The notes below the pieces were generated by a model. That model made no database searches and was not told the origin of the DNA. It was given only the letters and a program-made list of their open reading frames with translations. From assembly GCF_035610345.1 (NCBI RefSeq), contig NZ_CP141215.1, forward strand, positions 62,001 through 126,000: DNA of 64,000 nt, read 5' to 3'. Source of the DNA: Sinorhizobium meliloti. GTDB taxonomy: Bacteria > Pseudomonadota > Alphaproteobacteria > Rhizobiales > Rhizobiaceae. Both the position numbers and the translations under genes were made by a program. Shown one piece after another: positions 43,792-51,658 of the stretch (positions within the stretch are counted from its first letter, which is position 1; the number at the start of each line of letters is the position of its first letter).

Positions 43792-44069
43792 CTTGTTTCC
43801 TTCATTGTTTGGACTGTTTCGGTCGTTCGGACACATGAATGCGCAACTGCATGCACTGAGGGGCTAAATCGTGCTAGAGCCGTGCGAGGCCGCAGGAGTG
43901 CAGGGGAGCTCCTGTCTTCGACGGGAATCCGCGTCGCTAAAGCCGCCCTTGCCGCCCCTGAGCCGCTTGCGAAACAACGCCTTTGCGCTAGCCGCAATCT
44001 TGATCCCTTCGTTCGTTGTTTGGGCCATTTCGGCCGTTCGGACCCGCCGATCAGGCGTTCGCTCTGTTG
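43792..44069. repeat. Segment flanked by imperfect direct repeats between P450 fragment and TPP gene
   Basis: The sequences at 43801-43833 (TTCATTGTTTGGACTGTTTC...) and 44012-44044 (TTCGTTGTTTGGGCCATTTC...) agree in most positions, both continue to CGTTCGGAC or CCGTTCGGAC, and lie 211 bp apart. The DNA between holds no gene I recognise. The arrangement could reflect a duplication that accompanied loss of the P450 body, or an unknown small repeat. Confidence 0.5.
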
Positions 44070-44276
44070 CGGATGCCGGCATTCCGGGGACCGGAACGCC
44101 GCGTCAGACAGTACCGCCTTGGCCTCGTCGTAGCCTTTCACCCACCAGCCTTCGCACCCGGACGGGAAGCGCACGCGGTTGATCGGACCGTTGGCGCGTA
44201 GCGCCAACATCTCGGGCGAGGGCTCGATGTGATCGACGCGCCACATCGGCAGGGTCGGGAAGGCTTGTTCGGACAT
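44070..44276 (-). pseudogene. N-terminal fragment of a cytochrome P450 (CYP112-like)
   Basis: From ATG 44276 the frame reads PTLPMWRVDHIEPSPEMLAL, then RANGPINRVRFPSGCEGWWV and GYDEAKAVLSDAAFR, closely resembling what I remember of CYP112, the first P450 of the rhizobial gibberellin operon. After residue 63 it becomes CRHPQQSERLIGGSE, which looks like the segment before the K-helix of the same kind of P450, as if the middle were deleted, and then turns into unrelated sequence by about 44070. No heme loop. The CYP112 name rests on memory of the family, not on a search. Confidence 0.6.
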
Positions 44277-44384
44277 GGTGGCGGTTCCCTCTCTAAGCGA
44301 TGCAAGGGCGGAAGACCGGCACGCGCTGTGGGTAGCGAATGACGTAGGACGGAGCTCTATTAGTAATGCTCGTCTAAGACAAGA

Positions 44385-44480
44385 GGGTAGTATATATATT
44401 TATTAATATATTCCGCTGTTTGATAATATTTCTCCAACACCTGTCAATATACTCGAAATATATTCGAAAATACATTCTCG
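44385..44480. promoter_or_regulatory. AT-rich putative promoter region with palindrome
   Basis: A sharply AT-rich block (TATATATATTTATTAATATA near 44391-44410) lies upstream of the P450 fragment. At 44453-44467 there is the palindrome TCGAA-ATATA-TTCGA. The block stands out from the GC-rich surroundings and is placed as the upstream region of the minus-strand operon 44276-36378. Exact promoter boxes cannot be assigned. Confidence 0.45.
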
Positions 44481-44634
44481 TTTGGTCTCTTTTTCCGACT
44501 GACGGATTTGGCGTGATACATGCTCGAAATCGCGGCGATTTCTCCCTGGGGTGGAGCGTCTATGTAGCTCCAGGACGAGCTGATGCCCCGAGTGCAGAGA
44601 GTGGACAAGCAAACAATCCGGGACAGATCTACGG

Positions 44635-45600
44635 GGCAGCGACGGCGTGGTCCAGGCCCTGGCGCCGGCACACATCATCGAAGGCGGCCTGCCGACGGAA
44701 CGGCTGCTCGCCTATATCGCCGTTTCCAAATACGCCGATGGCCTTCCTCTTTATCGGCAGGAAGCGATCTATTTGCGTGATGGCGTCGAGATCAGCCGAT
44801 CGCTGATGGCCCAATGGATGGGGCATCTGGGCTTCGAACTGCAGATGCTGGCCGATTATATCCTGGAGAGGGTCAAGGAGGGCGAAAGGATCTTTGCCGA
44901 CGAGACGACCCTACCCACTCTTGCGCCCGGTTCGGGCAAAACCACCACGGCCTGGCTTTGGGCTTACGCACGCGACGACCGCCCCTATGGCGGAACCAGT
45001 CCGCCGATGGTGGCCTATCGATTTGAAGACAGCAGAGGTGCGGATTGCGTGACGCGTCATCTCTCCGGATTCACCGGCATCCTGCAAGTGGATGGCTACT
45101 CGGCCTATACTAATCTCGCCAAGACGCGGGCCAAAACCGGCAGCAACGAAACGGTCCAGCTTGCAGGGTGTTGGGCACATCTACGGCGCAAGTTTTATGA
45201 CCTGCACATCAGCGGAGTCTCGCAGGCCGCCACAGACACTGTCCTGGCAATGACCGAGCTCTGGCGCATCGAGGATGAAGTTCGCGGTAAGGATGCCGAC
45301 AGCCGCGCGGCCCGGCGCCAGGAGAAATCCTCGACCACCGTCGCCAGCCTCTTCGAGCTCTGGGAAAAGGAACTGGGAAAAGTCTCGGGAAAATCCAAAA
45401 CCGCCGAGGCGATCCGCTACGCGCTCACCCGGCGCGAGGCGCTGGAGCGCTTTCTGACGGACGGTCGCATCGAAATCGACTCCAACATCGTCGAACGGGC
45501 GATCAGGCCCCAAACGATTACGAGAAAGAATAGCCTATTCGCCGGCAGCGAGGGCGGTGGACGAACTTGGGCGACGGTGGCCACCTTGTTGCAGACCTGC
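44635..45600 (+). pseudogene. tnpC: IS66-family transposase TnpC, 5'-truncated and split by a RIT element
   Basis: From about 44635 the frame reads DGVVQALAPAHIIEGGLPTE, then KYADGLPLYRQEAIYLRDGV, and includes the DDE_Tnp_IS66 core (FADETTLPTLAPGSGKTTTA, LQVDGYSAYTNL, GCWAHLRRKFYD, SNIVERAIRPQTITRKNSLF). The zinc-finger N-terminus (about 170 residues) is missing. At 45600 it is interrupted after LLQTC; the end (KMNGVDPLDWLSQTLTRIAQ and onward) resumes at 49025 and stops at 49154-49156. The IS66 right tip is probably the CGCTTAC at 49158-49164. Confidence 0.88.
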
Positions 45601-45652
45601 TTATGCCGCGCGCGGCATAAGGCGGTTTATGCCGACCGGCGAACTATGCCGA
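45601..45652. repeat. RIT left end: palindrome plus terminal inverted repeat
   Basis: The palindrome at 45601-45620 is TTATGCCGCGCGCGGCATAA. After a short GGCGGT link the 26-bp repeat shared with the right end (48999-49024, inverted) begins at 45627. The right end has no such palindrome. The extra copy may be a remnant of an earlier excision/insertion or the true outer recombination site. Confidence 0.85.
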
Positions 45653-45750
45653 TTAATCAAGTTTTTGCCAACGTTTTCGGTAACATAGCGATGGCCCAAT
45701 CGGCATAGCGTAGGGTCTCTCCGTCGCAATTGACGCGAAGGAGAGGACGC

Positions 45751-46992
45751 ATGAACGCAAGTGACTATTTGAAGCGCAGCGCCCTGTATCGGAAGCTGGT
45801 CTACGGTCCGTATCGGGAGTTTGCGCGCGTTTACGCCGCCAAGATGTCAAACGAAGGCTTGGGTAGGCGATGCACCTGGCGCTCGCTGAGCCTGTTTCGA
45901 GACCTGATGGACTGGCATGTTGGCAATGGACATGATCCGCAGGATTTAGGAGAAGTTCATGTCGATCGTTTTCTTGAGCATCGTTTCAAACACTGGAGCC
46001 CCGACACGGGCGACCGATCGGCGCTCCGACGCTTGCTTTCTGCGCTACGGGAAGAGGGCTTAATACCAGCCGCCCTCCCGGTTAAGCGCACTGAGCACGA
46101 GCAGATCGTCGATGAATTCGCGGCATATCTGTCGAATGAGAGAGGGCTCGCCGCCTCGACGGTGCGAAGCCACAAGCTGCTGTCACATCGATTTCTGCGG
46201 GAGGTCTGTCCTGCCGGCGCAGATGGGTTTGCAGCGCTCACCCCGGAGAGCATCATCGGTTATGTCGAGCGACATGCGCTCGACGGCTCCGCCGACAGTG
46301 GCAAAGCCATGTGCGTGGTGGTACGCGCCTTCCTGCGCTATTTGCATTTGAAGGGCTTTATTTCGACGGCGTTGGCCGATTGCGTGCCGTCCATCCGCCG
46401 CTGGCGACTTGCCGGCCTTCCAACATTCCTGCCACCAGAGAAGGTCCAGAAGGTTCTCGACGCCTGTGATCGGACGACGGCAATGGGTCATCGGGACTAT
46501 GCGGTTCTGATGATCCTGGCCAAGCTCGGTTTGCGCGCCAGCGAAGTTGCCACCCTCAATCTTGACGACATCGACTGGCAGGCGGGCACGATCCTCGTGC
46601 ACGGTAAGGGGCGGCGGCAGGCGATTATGCCGCTACGTCACGACGTCGGAAAAGCTATCGTGGCTTATATCCGGCATGGGCGGCCCGCTTCAGCGTGTCG
46701 GCGACTTTTCTTGCGAACACTTGCCCCACACGTCGGCTTTGCCTCCGGCTGCGCCATCACGATGATCGCCAAGCAAGCTCTCGAACGGGCAGGAGTTGAT
46801 GGCTATGCGCATCACGGCGCCCATCTTTTCCGCCACAGCCTCGCGACCGACCTTTTGCGGTCGGGCGCCAGCTTCGCCGAGATCGGCCAACTGCTCCGCC
46901 ATCGAAGCATCGACAGTACAAGGATCTATGCCAAGCTCGATATCGACAAGCTGCGTGAACTGAGCCTGCCCTGGCCGGGAGGTGTCCAATGA
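45751..46992 (+). CDS. ritA: Tyrosine recombinase RitA
   Basis: The 413-residue tyrosine recombinase is the first of the trio. It has an N-terminal SAM-like core-binding domain and a catalytic domain with Arg in LRASEVATLNLDD (about residue 261), the HxxR box HLFRHSLATDLL (about 357), the second His/Arg region GQLLRHRSIDSTR and the nucleophile Tyr in TRIYAKLD (about 391). The start chosen is ATG 45751 with AAGGAGAGG just upstream; an in-frame TTG at 45730 has none. It overlaps ritB by 4 bp. It should cut and rejoin the element's ends with its two partners. Confidence 0.92.
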   Translation: MNASDYLKRSALYRKLVYGPYREFARVYAAKMSNEGLGRRCTWRSLSLFRDLMDWHVGNGHDPQDLGEVHVDRFLEHRFKHWSPDTGDRSALRRLLSALREEGLIPAALPVKRTEHEQIVDEFAAYLSNERGLAASTVRSHKLLSHRFLREVCPAGADGFAALTPESIIGYVERHALDGSADSGKAMCVVVRAFLRYLHLKGFISTALADCVPSIRRWRLAGLPTFLPPEKVQKVLDACDRTTAMGHRDYAVLMILAKLGLRASEVATLNLDDIDWQAGTILVHGKGRRQAIMPLRHDVGKAIVAYIRHGRPASACRRLFLRTLAPHVGFASGCAITMIAKQALERAGVDGYAHHGAHLFRHSLATDLLRSGASFAEIGQLLRHRSIDSTRIYAKLDIDKLRELSLPWPGGVQ

Positions 46993-47912
46993 GCCGGCTT
47001 CGCACTGCGCTCAACCGCTATGTCGGCATGCGCCAAGGGCTGGGATACAAATATGACGGTCCGGCACGACGGTTGTCGGAGTTCGTCGTTTTCATGGAGG
47101 CCCGCGGCGCCGAGACCATCACGACTGATCTGGCAATGGAGTGGGTGACGTCGATGGGCCGGCAGCCGAGTTGGTCCATCCGCCTGGCTGATGTGCGCTG
47201 TTTTGCCCAGCACCTCGCTCATTTCGATCCTCTGACGGAAGTGCCACCAAGCGACGCTGTGCCGCCGGCGCGGCGAATAAGGCCATACATCTATAGCGAC
47301 ATTGAGATTCAGGCGCTTCTGGCGGCGGCCCTGTCGCTGCCGCCGGCCAACGCCCTTCGACGCTGGACATATCACTGTCTGTTCGGACTGATAGCTGTCG
47401 CTGGACTGCGCCATTCCGAAGCGCTCGGCCTGCTCCGGGCCGACGTCGATCTCGACCAGGGCATTCTCACCATCCGAGAGACAAAGTTCGGCAAGTCACG
47501 GCTGGTGCCGCTGCATGCGACGACAATCGCTGTCCTTTCAGACTATGCCGCCCGACGCGAGGCACACCTTGGTACGCCGCGGAGTCCCTATTTTTTCGTC
47601 GCCGAACAGGGCGGCAGATTGCTGCATCAATACGTGCACCGCGTGTTCTGGCGACTATCCCGGCAAATCGGATTACGGCAGGAGGGGAATCGCGATGGCC
47701 CGCGGATTCATGATCTTCGTCACCGTTTCGCCGTCCAGACCCTGATCAACTGGCATCGCGCTGGCGAAGATGTGGAACGCGAGCTGCCGGTTCTCTCGAC
47801 CTTCCTCGGCCATGCCAATGTTCGCGACACCTACTGGTACCTGTCCGCCGCGCCAGAACTGATGAACCATGCCGTACGGCGATTGGATAAGCGCTGGGAG
47901 GTTCGGTCATGA
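46989..47912 (+). CDS. ritB: Tyrosine recombinase RitB
   Basis: The second member of the trio has 307 residues. Catalytic residues are visible: Arg in LRHSEALGLLRADV (about 140), HxxR in HDLRHRFAVQTLINWHRAG (about 240), His in LSTFLGHANVRDTYWYLS and the Tyr in YWYLS (about 281). The ATG overlaps the ritA stop (ATGA) and its own stop overlaps the ritC start in the same manner, so all three are translationally coupled in fixed ratio. Confidence 0.92.
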   Translation: MSRLRTALNRYVGMRQGLGYKYDGPARRLSEFVVFMEARGAETITTDLAMEWVTSMGRQPSWSIRLADVRCFAQHLAHFDPLTEVPPSDAVPPARRIRPYIYSDIEIQALLAAALSLPPANALRRWTYHCLFGLIAVAGLRHSEALGLLRADVDLDQGILTIRETKFGKSRLVPLHATTIAVLSDYAARREAHLGTPRSPYFFVAEQGGRLLHQYVHRVFWRLSRQIGLRQEGNRDGPRIHDLRHRFAVQTLINWHRAGEDVERELPVLSTFLGHANVRDTYWYLSAAPELMNHAVRRLDKRWEVRS

Positions 47913-48910
47913 GACGCACGAACGACCTGGCCGTGCTGATCGAGCGGTGGTTCACAGATCGGCTCATGAAGCATCGAGGTGTAAGTTCCAACACCATTGC
48001 CTCCTATCGCGACACCTTCAGGCTCCTGTTTGCGTTCGCACAGACGCGCCTTGGGAGATCCCCATCTCAGTTGACACTGCGGGATTTGGACGCTCCTTTC
48101 ATCGGCGCATTCCTGGAGGATCTTGAGACGAAGAGATCCGCCTCGGTGAGGACCCGGAATCTCCGCCTCACAGCCATTCGATCTTTCTTCCGATATGCGG
48201 CGTTCGAGGAGCCGGCACATAGCGCCCATATTCAGCGTGTGCTCGCGATCCCCAGCAAGCGATGTGACAAGCGGCAGCTTCAGTTTCTAACCAGGCCCGA
48301 GATTGAAGCGATCCTGGACTGCACGGATCGAAGCACGTGGCTGGGGCGCCGCGACCACACTCTGCTATTGCTGGCTGCGCAAACGGGGCTGCGGGTCTCC
48401 GAGATCATCGATCTTGACCGAGACTCGGTAATGCTGGGCCAGGGCGCGCATGTGCAATGCGTCGGCAAGGGCCGCAAAGAGCGAAGTACGCCGCTCACCA
48501 AGGTTGCACAGCAAGCCCTCCGGCGTTGGCTCAAGGAACCAGGGAAGCGAGGCGCAACGGCTCTCTTTCCGAATATGTACGGTGGCAGGCTCAGCGCCGA
48601 CGGTGTGCAGGCACTTCTGAACAAATATGTCGCCAAAGCGCGCGAGCACTGCGTCTCGCTTCGCTCAAAGCGGGTATCGCCCCATGTCTTGCGGCACAGC
48701 GCTGCCATGGAGTTGCTACAGGCGGGCGTCGACTGCTCGGTCATTGCCCTGTGGCTGGGCCATGAGGCGATGGAAACGACGCTGACCTATCTTCATGCAC
48801 ATCTTGAACTGAAGGAATCCGCGCTCGCAAAGCTGAAGCCGTACGAACGCGCCAAGGCCGAGCGATTTCGACCAAGCGACCGGCTTCTGGAATTCCTGAA
48901 TGCCCTCTGA
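47909..48910 (+). CDS. ritC: Tyrosine recombinase RitC
   Basis: The third member of the trio has 333 residues. Motifs: LRVSEIIDLDRDSVMLGQGA (Arg about 161), HVLRHSAAMELLQAGVDCSV (about 259), ALWLGHEAMETTLTYLHAH with the nucleophile Tyr at about 292. The N-terminal domain (SSNTIASYRDTFRLLFAFAQ) is the usual phage-integrase SAM-like region. It ends about 90 bp before the right inverted repeat. The complete and undamaged state of all three genes suggests recent insertion. Confidence 0.92.
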   Translation: MRRTNDLAVLIERWFTDRLMKHRGVSSNTIASYRDTFRLLFAFAQTRLGRSPSQLTLRDLDAPFIGAFLEDLETKRSASVRTRNLRLTAIRSFFRYAAFEEPAHSAHIQRVLAIPSKRCDKRQLQFLTRPEIEAILDCTDRSTWLGRRDHTLLLLAAQTGLRVSEIIDLDRDSVMLGQGAHVQCVGKGRKERSTPLTKVAQQALRRWLKEPGKRGATALFPNMYGGRLSADGVQALLNKYVAKAREHCVSLRSKRVSPHVLRHSAAMELLQAGVDCSVIALWLGHEAMETTLTYLHAHLELKESALAKLKPYERAKAERFRPSDRLLEFLNAL

Positions 48911-49289
48911 GCATGAGAACTATGCCGAGTGCCTACAACAAATCTCCAGCGGAAACGGCGAGAAAAGCGCGTTTCAAATGGTATGTTGGAGCAGGTGCTC
49001 GGCATAGTTCGCCGGTCGGCATAAACCTGCAAAATGAACGGCGTCGATCCGCTCGACTGGCTCTCGCAGACCTTGACCCGCATCGCTCAAGGCTGGCCCG
49101 CATCCGAAATCGAAGCTCTCATGCCCTGGAACTTCAGGTCAGACGCCGTCAGCTAACCGCTTACGCTCCACGACCCAGCGACGCGGCAGCACCTCGAAGC
49201 CCTTGGCACTTGCATAACGCCCCGTCCGTCGGCCATATTGGCGACGGGTGAAATCAGTCCAGCCCATTGCGGTCTCCATCGAATCCTAG

Positions 49290-50075
49290 GTCCCGTTGAC
49301 AAAGTATGGCAGCCATATCTTGGCGGCGGCCAGGGCGAGGAATGCTGAGAAGGATTTTCGGGTCTTGTCGTATCGGGTCGCAATGCGACGGAACTGTTTG
49401 AGGCGGTTGAACATCCGTTCGATGCGGTTTCGATCCTTGTATGCCCGGAAGTCGCAGGCAGGCGGGTTCTTCCTGTTGGCCTTTGGTGGAATGACCGGCC
49501 TGATGCCGTGGATCAGCAGTTCCTCACGCAGGAAGTCGCCGTCATAACCTTTGTCGGCCAGAAACAATCTCGGTTTGCTGACCGGTATCGCCAGCAGATC
49601 AGGAACGGCATTGTAATCCGAAGCCTCGCCACCGGTCAGGATGAAGCCGAGAGGGCGTCCTTGACCGTCTGCGCGGGCGTGGATTTTCGTCGTAAAGCCG
49701 CCGCGTGATCGACCAAAAGCCTCCTGATAAGTCCCCCTTTTGCGCCCGCAGCCTGCGAGTGGCCGCGAACCGTGGTGCTGTCGATCATGTGCTGCCAGTC
49801 ATCCGTCAGCCCGAGTTCGACGAGGGTCTCAAGGAGAGCATCCCAAACGCCTTGCTCGGCCCAACGGCGGAAGCGCACATAGACCGAATTCCACTTTCCG
49901 TAGCGCTCATGCATATCGCGCCAGGGGCAGCCGACCCGAAGAACATGCAGCATGCCGTTCAGATGTTGCCGATTGTCATGGCGCGGGCCGAGACTTCCTG
50001 CCGCGTTCGGTGAGCAGCAGCCCCTCGATGATCCGCCATTCCATATCCGAAAGGTCGCCGCGTGCCAAAACCGCC
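49290..50075 (-). pseudogene. IS5-family transposase, two frames with an additional frameshift
   Basis: The minus strand begins ARGDLSDMEWRIIEGLLLTE near 50070. An extra C near 49981 breaks the frame, then NGMLHVLRVGCPWRDMHERY, SVYVRFRRWAEQGVWDALL and the catalytic MIDSTTVRGHSQAAGAKGG follow. At the GGGGGA run near 49740 the frame shifts to GRSRGGFTTKIHARADGQGR, LFLADKGYDGDFLREELLIH and RNRIERMFNRLKQFRRIATR (last catalytic Glu). The second shift is the usual programmed one of this IS5 subgroup. The first is damage or a sequencing error. Confidence 0.85.
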
Positions 50076-50091
50076 TCCTAAAAAGCAGTCT

Positions 50092-51438
50092 TGATGATGT
50101 GGACGCCCCCGCACCGGCTGCGGCTATGATGCCGGCCTGTCATCCGAAGCAGCAAGAGGAGCATTCACGATGAAGATCACTATCATGGGATTTGACCTGG
50201 CCAAGAACGTGTTTCAGGCGCATGGCATCGACGAGACAGGCAACACCGTGCTCGTGAAGCGGTTGCATCGGAAGCAGATGCTGCCCTTCTTCTCAAAGCT
50301 ACCATCATGCCTGATCGGGATGGAGGCGTGCGGAACAGCGCATCATTGGGCTCGCACGCTCGCGGCGATGGGGCACGAGGTCCGGCTCATCCCGCCGTCC
50401 TATGTGAAGGCCTATGTCAAGCGTGGCAAGAGCGACGCGCTGGATGCCGAAGCAATCTGCGAAGCCGTGCAGCGCCCGACGATGCGGTTCGTACCTGTGA
50501 AGACGGTGGAGCAGCAGGGCATTCTCATGACCCACCGCGCGCGAGCGCTGCTCGTTCGCCAGCGCACCATGGTCCCAAATGCGCTGCGGGCGCATTTGGC
50601 AGAATTCGGCCTTGTCGCCAATCCCGGCATTGCCAATCTGGCCAAGCTGGCGCAGCAAGCGCTGTCCGATGAGGACGGCCTACCTTCTTATGCACGCACT
50701 TCGCTGGATATTCTGATCCGGCAGATCATGGTGTTTACCGATGAGATTGCGGTGCTGGATCAGCAACTTCACGCTTGGCATGTCGACAGCGAAGCCAGTC
50801 GTAGGCTCGCAGCGATCCCCGGCCTCGGCGTAGTCACGGCCACGGCTGTTGCTGCCACCGTCACCGATCCCGATCAATTCCGTTCAGGTCGGCAATTTGC
50901 CGCTTGGCTCGGCCTGACGCCGCAACAGCATTCGACAGGGGGCAAAACCCAGCTCGGTGGCATCTCCAAGCAAGGAGACCGATATTTGCGCCGATTGCTG
51001 GTTGTCGGTGCTACCGCCGTCATCCGTCACACGAAGGACAAGGCAACACCCATGGCGAATTGGATCAGAAAGCTCTTGGAGAAAAAGCCGTTCAGGCTCG
51101 TCTCCGTCGCGCTCGCCAACAAGCTCGCGCGGATCGCATGGGTCGTACTGACCCGAAAGGAAGCTTATAGGGCTCATGAGCTGACGGCCTGAGTTCGATC
51201 CCAGACAACCCGAATTGGTAACGGCAGTCGATGATGTGTAACGATCGAGCCAATGGTGAGGCCAACCCGTCTGATTCAATGCGCTTCAAAAGCGCGCCAG
51301 CTTGATCAGGGACCTCACCGGCGGATTTCCATCAGGGCCAGCGGTCAAACTCTACGCCGCACAAACAGGCCGGACATATGAAAGCAACCGATCAAACCAT
51401 CCCCGACAAAAGGCCCTTGCCATAGGGGCGTCCACATA
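50092..51438 (+). mobile_element. IS110-family element, IS1111 subgroup, nested in IS5
   Basis: The transposase gene is flanked by an inverted repeat, TGTGGACGCCCCC near 50099-50111 and AGGGGCGTCCACA near 51424-51436. Subterminal inverted repeats distinguish the IS1111 subgroup from other IS110 elements. The borders are estimated from where the IS5 sequence resumes (GAATCACGCC on the right). No target duplication is evident, as is normal for this family. Confidence 0.75.
50170..51192 (+). CDS. IS110-family transposase (IS1111 subgroup), complete
   Basis: The 340-residue enzyme is intact. The N-terminal RuvC-like DEDD domain is visible (MGFDLAKNVFQAHG with the first Asp, LIGMEACGTAHHWARTL with the Glu, VKRGKSDALDAEAICEAVQR with the Asp pair). 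The C-terminal Transposase_20 domain carries IPGLGVVTATAVAATVTDPD, FAAWLGLTPQQHSTGGKTQL and GGISKQGDRYLRRLLVVGA. The ATG at 50170 follows AGCAAGAGGAGCATTCACG. It differs clearly from the 1-5.6-kb IS110 transposase and is a separate element. Confidence 0.95.
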   Translation: MKITIMGFDLAKNVFQAHGIDETGNTVLVKRLHRKQMLPFFSKLPSCLIGMEACGTAHHWARTLAAMGHEVRLIPPSYVKAYVKRGKSDALDAEAICEAVQRPTMRFVPVKTVEQQGILMTHRARALLVRQRTMVPNALRAHLAEFGLVANPGIANLAKLAQQALSDEDGLPSYARTSLDILIRQIMVFTDEIAVLDQQLHAWHVDSEASRRLAAIPGLGVVTATAVAATVTDPDQFRSGRQFAAWLGLTPQQHSTGGKTQLGGISKQGDRYLRRLLVVGATAVIRHTKDKATPMANWIRKLLEKKPFRLVSVALANKLARIAWVVLTRKEAYRAHELTA

Positions 51439-51658
51439 TGAATCACGCCTCTGCTGATTTGGGAATCCACTTTGTCAACAGGGCCTAGTTCTAATAAAGA
51501 GCGCAAAAGCAATCGCGAGCACGCTGGGCTCTCGTAACTGCGCTGATAAGGCGCTTATTCGCCCTCTGTAGGATCATGTCGCAGCCGCCGAGCTTTGCAC
51601 GCGGCAACATCGCGGTTCCTCCAATCTTTCCGTGTTTACCGTTTGCGGATGGGCCCGG

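Larger units (their letters stand above)
45601..49024 (+). mobile_element. RIT element (recombinase in trio)
   Basis: Three overlapping tyrosine recombinase genes fill a 3424-bp segment inserted in IS66 tnpC. The repeat ACCTGC flanks it at 45595-45600 and 49025-49030. A perfect 26-bp inverted repeat starting TTATGCCGACCGGCGAAC lies at 45627-45652 and 48999-49024. The left end carries 26 further bases outside that repeat, including the 20-bp palindrome TTATGCCGCGCGCGGCATAA at 45601-45620. More ATGCCG-type motifs lie inside both ends (45694-45706, 48919-48927). Architecture and coding content match the described RIT elements. Confidence 0.88.
49290..51484 (-). mobile_element. IS5-family element (IS427-group-like) with a nested IS110 element
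   Basis: The ends are an imperfect inverted repeat: left GTCCCGTTGACAAAGT at 49290, right reverse-complemented GCCCTGTTGACAAAGT from 51484. They are flanked by the 4-bp target duplication CTAG (49286-49289 and 51485-51488). The two transposase frames lie at the left. The piece between about 50092 and 51438 is a separate IS110-family element inserted upstream of the IS5 transposase gene. Confidence 0.85.

Noticed and set aside
45601..45652. CRISPR-like repeat at the ATGCCG motifs
   Set aside because: There are too few copies, unequal spacing and a clear fit to RIT element ends.
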